From Gemmataceae bacterium (GTDB taxonomy: Bacteria > Planctomycetota > Planctomycetia > Gemmatales > Gemmataceae): a DNA stretch of 55,677 nucleotides. Location: the NCBI GenBank assembly GCA_025055795.1, contig JANWVV010000031.1:1-55677 (forward strand), read 5' to 3'. The notes under the pieces are model-generated. The model was not told where the DNA came from, made no database searches, and saw nothing but the letters and a program-made list of their open reading frames with translations. The position numbers were made by a program, and so were the translations under genes. Shown here piece after piece: positions 52,695 to 55,677 of this stretch; the first letter of the stretch is position 1; every line of letters starts with the position of its first letter.

Positions 52695-53573
52695 TCACGG
52701 CGGCGTCTCACTAGCGGCAACGGCCGCGGGTAGTCCGGTGTAAATCGTTGGATAACGCGGCCGCCAGCCCAGTTGTTTGAGGCGACGGTTGGCCACCCGG
52801 CGGTGGGGCGCGAGTGACTCGGCCGAAGAAGTTGCAAAGTGGGGTGCGGGACCACCATACAACTGGGCCAGCAAGGTGTAAAACTGGCGACGGCTGACCG
52901 GCTGATCGTCCACGGCGTTGTAGATCTGACCGGGCGGCGATTGATCCAGAACAAGCAGCAGGGCGGCGACCAGATCGTCGACGTGGACCAGGTTGAGCCA
53001 GCGTTCCGGGTCGCCCGTTAGCGGTTCACCGGCCAACAGTTGTTGGCGGCGACGGAGCAGTCGCTGCGGTCCATAGATGCCACCGCTACGCACGATGACG
53101 GCCTGCGGCAGCCGCTGCTGCAATAGTTGCTCGGCCGCCCGTACAATCCGGCCGCTTTCTTCCAGTGGTTCGGTTGGGCTGTCCTCGTCGACCCAACTGC
53201 CGTCCGTCTGGCCGTATACGCTCGTGCTGGAAACGTAGACGAAGCGGCAAGGCGATGCTAGACGGTCCAGAACGTGGGCCAGGCCGTCCACATACACGGC
53301 GTGCATGCTGGCCGGGTGGGTGCGGTCGTAACCGATGGCGTACAGCACGGCCACGTCGGGGGGCAACGGGGGCAGACTTTCGGCTTGCAGTACATCACCG
53401 ACCAAGGGCACGATTCCCTGCGCGGCCAGAACGGCGGCACGCGACCTTGTCAAGGCGTAAACGGGCCAGCCATAGCCCTGCCAGGCCTGCGCCACCCGCA
53501 GGCCGACGTAGCCGCAACCGAAAATGAGCAGCGGGACGGTCCCGGGCCGACAGTCGTCTATTGTCTGGGGCAT
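52695..53573 (-). CDS. NAD-dependent epimerase/dehydratase-like SDR protein (YeeZ type)
   Basis: 292 residues. The N-terminal Rossmann motif is GCGYVGLRVA (19-28), and YVSSTSVYG and a later SGGIYG match the atypical extended SDRs related to YeeZ. The usual Tyr-x3-Lys catalytic pair is not apparent, which fits the atypical group. Substrate unknown; possibly a nucleotide sugar. It lies 59 bases before the DUF1080 gene start on the same strand. Confidence 0.85.
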   Translation of the reverse strand: MPQTIDDCRPGTVPLLIFGCGYVGLRVAQAWQGYGWPVYALTRSRAAVLAAQGIVPLVGDVLQAESLPPLPPDVAVLYAIGYDRTHPASMHAVYVDGLAHVLDRLASPCRFVYVSSTSVYGQTDGSWVDEDSPTEPLEESGRIVRAAEQLLQQRLPQAVIVRSGGIYGPQRLLRRRQQLLAGEPLTGDPERWLNLVHVDDLVAALLLVLDQSPPGQIYNAVDDQPVSRRQFYTLLAQLYGGPAPHFATSSAESLAPHRRVANRRLKQLGWRPRYPTIYTGLPAAVAASETPP

Positions 53574-53789
53574 CGTCAGGCATTATAGGCAGCAAGGCGC
53601 TGGCTAATTATGTTAAACCGCAGGGGCACAGGCCGGCCGGGCACGGACCGGCAACCCCTGTACTGCGGCGGCTGTGTCGCACTTTCCGGCGGTTCCCCAG
53701 TCTCCACCCGTAAGGCGTAGCCATGGGTGGAACTGCCCAAGCCCGGAAGGCGTCTCCAGCGTTCCCTCTCCCCGTTTCTGGAGGCACTC

Positions 53790-55097
53790 ATGTCCAGTAT
53801 CGTCATGCCCCAGCAGGAAAGCTCTGCGGCCACCTTGTTCCATACCTCGCCGACCTACCAGATGGCCTGTCGGCAACTGGAACTGGTGGCCGAAGTGACC
53901 AACATCGATCCCGGTATCGCCCAACGGCTCAAGGTTCCCAAGCGGTCGATGGTGGTGTCGATTCCCATCCGCATGGACACGGGCGAGACCCGGGTGTTCA
54001 TCGGCTACCGCGTGCAGCATTCGCTGACCAGTGGTCCCAGCAAGGGGGGGTTGCGTTATGCCCCCACGGTCGATCTGGGCGAAGTGGCGGCCCTGGCCAT
54101 GTGGATGAGCTGGAAGTGTGGGCTGATGAATCTGCCTTACGGTGGGGCCAAGGGGGGGATCGCCTGCGATCCCGCCACCTTGAGCATGGGCGAAAAAGAG
54201 CGGCTCACCCGTCGCTTCACCGAGGAGGTGCTCAGCATCATCGGACCACGCGTCGACGTAATGGCCCCCGACCTGGGTACCGATGAACAGACCATGGCCT
54301 GGATCTACGATACCTACTCGATGAAAGTCGGCTATGCCTGTCCGGAGATCGTCACGGGCAAACCGGTGGAACTCGGCGGCTGCGTCGGCCGACGCGAGGC
54401 CACTGGGCGAGGCGTCGTCTTCTGCATCCGCGAGGCCCTGGACGAGCTGGGTATTGCGCCTGAGTCGGCCACCGCTGTGGTGCAAGGGTTTGGCAACGTC
54501 GGCTCGGTCGCCTGCGAGGAACTGTTCCGCCTGGGTATCAAAGTGGTCGCCGTTGGCGACCGCTATGGGGCCATCCGCCATCCTCGCGGCCTGGACATTC
54601 CCGCCCTGCTCCAGTACGTCAACAGTCCTGGCAACGTCCTACGCACCGTGCAGGGCTTCCCAGAAGCCGAGGCCATGGACCCCGCCGAGCTACTGACCAC
54701 TCCTTGCACCGTGCTGGTCCCCGCTGCCGTGGAACGCGTTATTACCGAAGCCAACGCCGGACAGCTCCGCTGCCGCATCCTGGCCGAAGGAGCCAACGGG
54801 CCCACCACCCCCGAAGCCGATGCTATCCTGGCCCACTCCGACATCTATGTCATCCCCGACATCTTGTGCAACGCCGGCGGTGTGACTGTCTCCTACTTCG
54901 AATGGGTCCAGGACCTGCAACAATTCATGTGGGGCGAAGAACAAGTCCTGGCCCAACTGAAAAAGGTCATGCGGGCCGCCTTCCATCGTGTCCGCCTGGA
55001 GGCCAAACGCCGCAACGTCAGCAACCGGCTGGCCGCTTTAAGCCTCGGCGTCATGAAAGTAGCCAACGAAAAAGCCAAGCGCGGCCTGTTCCCCTGA
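53790..55097 (+). CDS. Glutamate dehydrogenase (Glu/Leu/Phe/Val dehydrogenase family)
   Basis: 435 residues from the ATG at 53790, with TGGAGG six bases ahead; an in-frame ATG at 53727 would add 21 residues. Substrate-binding and catalytic residues are visible: Lys85 in GPSKGG, Lys109 in SWKC, Lys121 in PYGGAKGG and the Asp of MAPDLGT. The Rossmann domain has VQGFGNVGS. The length and the PYGGAKGG/GPSKGG motifs fit hexameric glutamate dehydrogenase (class I, ~420 residues). It interconverts glutamate and 2-oxoglutarate plus ammonia; NAD or NADP preference cannot be told safely. It is a single gene, divergent from the epimerase-DUF1080 pair. Confidence 0.94.
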   Translation: MSSIVMPQQESSAATLFHTSPTYQMACRQLELVAEVTNIDPGIAQRLKVPKRSMVVSIPIRMDTGETRVFIGYRVQHSLTSGPSKGGLRYAPTVDLGEVAALAMWMSWKCGLMNLPYGGAKGGIACDPATLSMGEKERLTRRFTEEVLSIIGPRVDVMAPDLGTDEQTMAWIYDTYSMKVGYACPEIVTGKPVELGGCVGRREATGRGVVFCIREALDELGIAPESATAVVQGFGNVGSVACEELFRLGIKVVAVGDRYGAIRHPRGLDIPALLQYVNSPGNVLRTVQGFPEAEAMDPAELLTTPCTVLVPAAVERVITEANAGQLRCRILAEGANGPTTPEADAILAHSDIYVIPDILCNAGGVTVSYFEWVQDLQQFMWGEEQVLAQLKKVMRAAFHRVRLEAKRRNVSNRLAALSLGVMKVANEKAKRGLFP

Positions 55098-55542
55098 TTC
55101 CCCCTTCCACCAGTGCATTAGTCCCCGATTCGTCCGTTATCAAGCCAGCATTTGTTTCCCAAGAGTGGTTGCCAGCTTGCCGCCCGCAAACGGCCGTTCC
55201 TTCCCCCTTGATCACCCCCGGCGAAGCTTACCCGGCCCAGCGGCTACCAACAACGTACGCCCTCCCTGGCTGTCCGCTGTCCCGTTCCACTGCGTTTGTG
55301 CCTGTTAGTTCCTGCCACAGATACTTACACTCTTTATCACTATATATACTTTTGTTTACAAAAAGTCAACGCAAAAACGGCTTCGATGAAGCCAGTTGTT
55401 GATTCACGGGCACTGCAGGCACCTTGGTTACGGTAACGGCTGGGATTTACATGGTTTCGGGTAATGTGACCAGCACCCGGAGAGGGAGGCTGTGCTATCA
55501 TTTCCGGTGTGATGCCCTTGGATCACTCTCGAGGTTAAGCGG
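55098..55542. other. Gene-free stretch at the right end
   Basis: 445 bases between glutamate dehydrogenase and the edge gene. It includes an AT-rich patch (55330-55370) and a minus-oriented terminator-like hairpin (55370-55393). No other feature is seen. Confidence 0.4.
55370..55393 (-). terminator. Terminator-like hairpin, minus orientation
   Basis: GGCTTC-GAT-GAAGCC (55379-55393) makes a six-pair stem. On the minus strand it is followed by GTTTTTGCG. It would stop minus-strand transcripts from the right, though no minus-strand gene is visible there within the window. The stem is short, so confidence is limited. Confidence 0.35.
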
Positions 55543-55677
55543 ATGCAACTCGAAACACCGAAACATTCTGCTGAAAGTGCAGCAACAGTCCAAGTTTCTG
55601 TTTTGCTACGTTCCGGCTGGCTGGCGTGGAGCGGTGCGTTGCTGCTGTTTGTTATCGGCATGCTCAACGTGCCACTG
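55543..55677 (+). CDS. Partial gene at the right edge, membrane protein N-terminus
   Basis: 45 codons from the ATG at 55543, open to the window end. GAGG lies about eight bases upstream. The product starts with a polar ~22 residues (MQLETPKHSAESAATVQ), then a hydrophobic segment WLAWSGALLLFVIGML, the likely first membrane helix. Too little is present to name it. Confidence 0.55.
   Translation, partial: MQLETPKHSAESAATVQVSVLLRSGWLAWSGALLLFVIGMLNVPL

Noticed and set aside
53613..54581. A 322-codon open frame on the minus strand
   Set aside because: It overlaps the well-supported glutamate dehydrogenase gene. His/Gly-rich translation, no domain.

Overview
This is about 55.7 kb of a moderately GC-rich bacterial chromosome, most likely from a planctomycete of the order Gemmatales. 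That placement is an inference. It rests on a leucine-rich-repeat protein carrying the Gemmata-type repeat-companion domain (TIGR02996-like, 49773-51107), DUF1080 and twin-arginine Gfo/Idh/MocA proteins, an ECF sigma/anti-sigma pair followed by a large secreted protein, many unknown secreted proteins, and wide spacers between short gene clusters. No phage, transposon, CRISPR array or rRNA operon was seen.

Layout. 1-3.2 kb is gene-poor: tRNA-Ala(CGC), a small membrane protein, tRNA-Leu(UAG) and a NADAR-like protein. 3.4-10.8 kb has a ceramidase-like (CREST) membrane hydrolase, a GT39-type glycosyltransferase, a D-threonine-aldolase-family enzyme, a decayed gene remnant beside tRNA-Val(CAC), a Tat-exported oxidoreductase and dTDP-4-dehydrorhamnose reductase. 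11.1-14.3 kb is a ferrous-iron uptake locus, feoA-feoA-feoB plus a tiny Cys-rich membrane protein. 14.4-17.9 kb (minus strand) is ECF sigma, anti-sigma and a 608-residue secreted protein. 18.3-20.4 kb holds an FHA-GAF-PP2C phosphatase and clpS.

20.8-31.6 kb is the main block: a respiratory complex I operon nuoABCDEF-lp1-lp2-nuoG-nuoH-nuoI, with two related lipoproteins between nuoF and nuoG and no nuoJKLMN behind nuoI. It is preceded by a leader with two hairpins, one of them terminator-like. It meets a minus-strand cluster (zinc-ribbon membrane protein, queC, queD) that makes the 7-deazaguanine precursor of queuosine.

34.9-55.7 kb is a loose series of single genes: a thioredoxin-like secreted protein, a 36-residue membrane protein, a short-chain dehydrogenase, a TIM-barrel isomerase, the glycogen debranching enzyme glgX, a solute-binding lipoprotein, an FHA protein, mutY, a second Tat-exported Gfo/Idh/MocA protein, an esterase, the LRR protein, a double DUF1080 protein, an epimerase-like protein, glutamate dehydrogenase, and the start of a membrane protein cut by the window edge.

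The best leads are the lipoprotein pair inside the complex I operon together with its truncated gene set and leader hairpins; the ceramidase-like protein with a full set of metal-site residues; MutY with Glu in place of the catalytic Asp; ClpS without its usual His; and two intergenic RNA candidates (about 36.1 kb and 43.5 kb). All function calls come from reading motifs; no database search was run.
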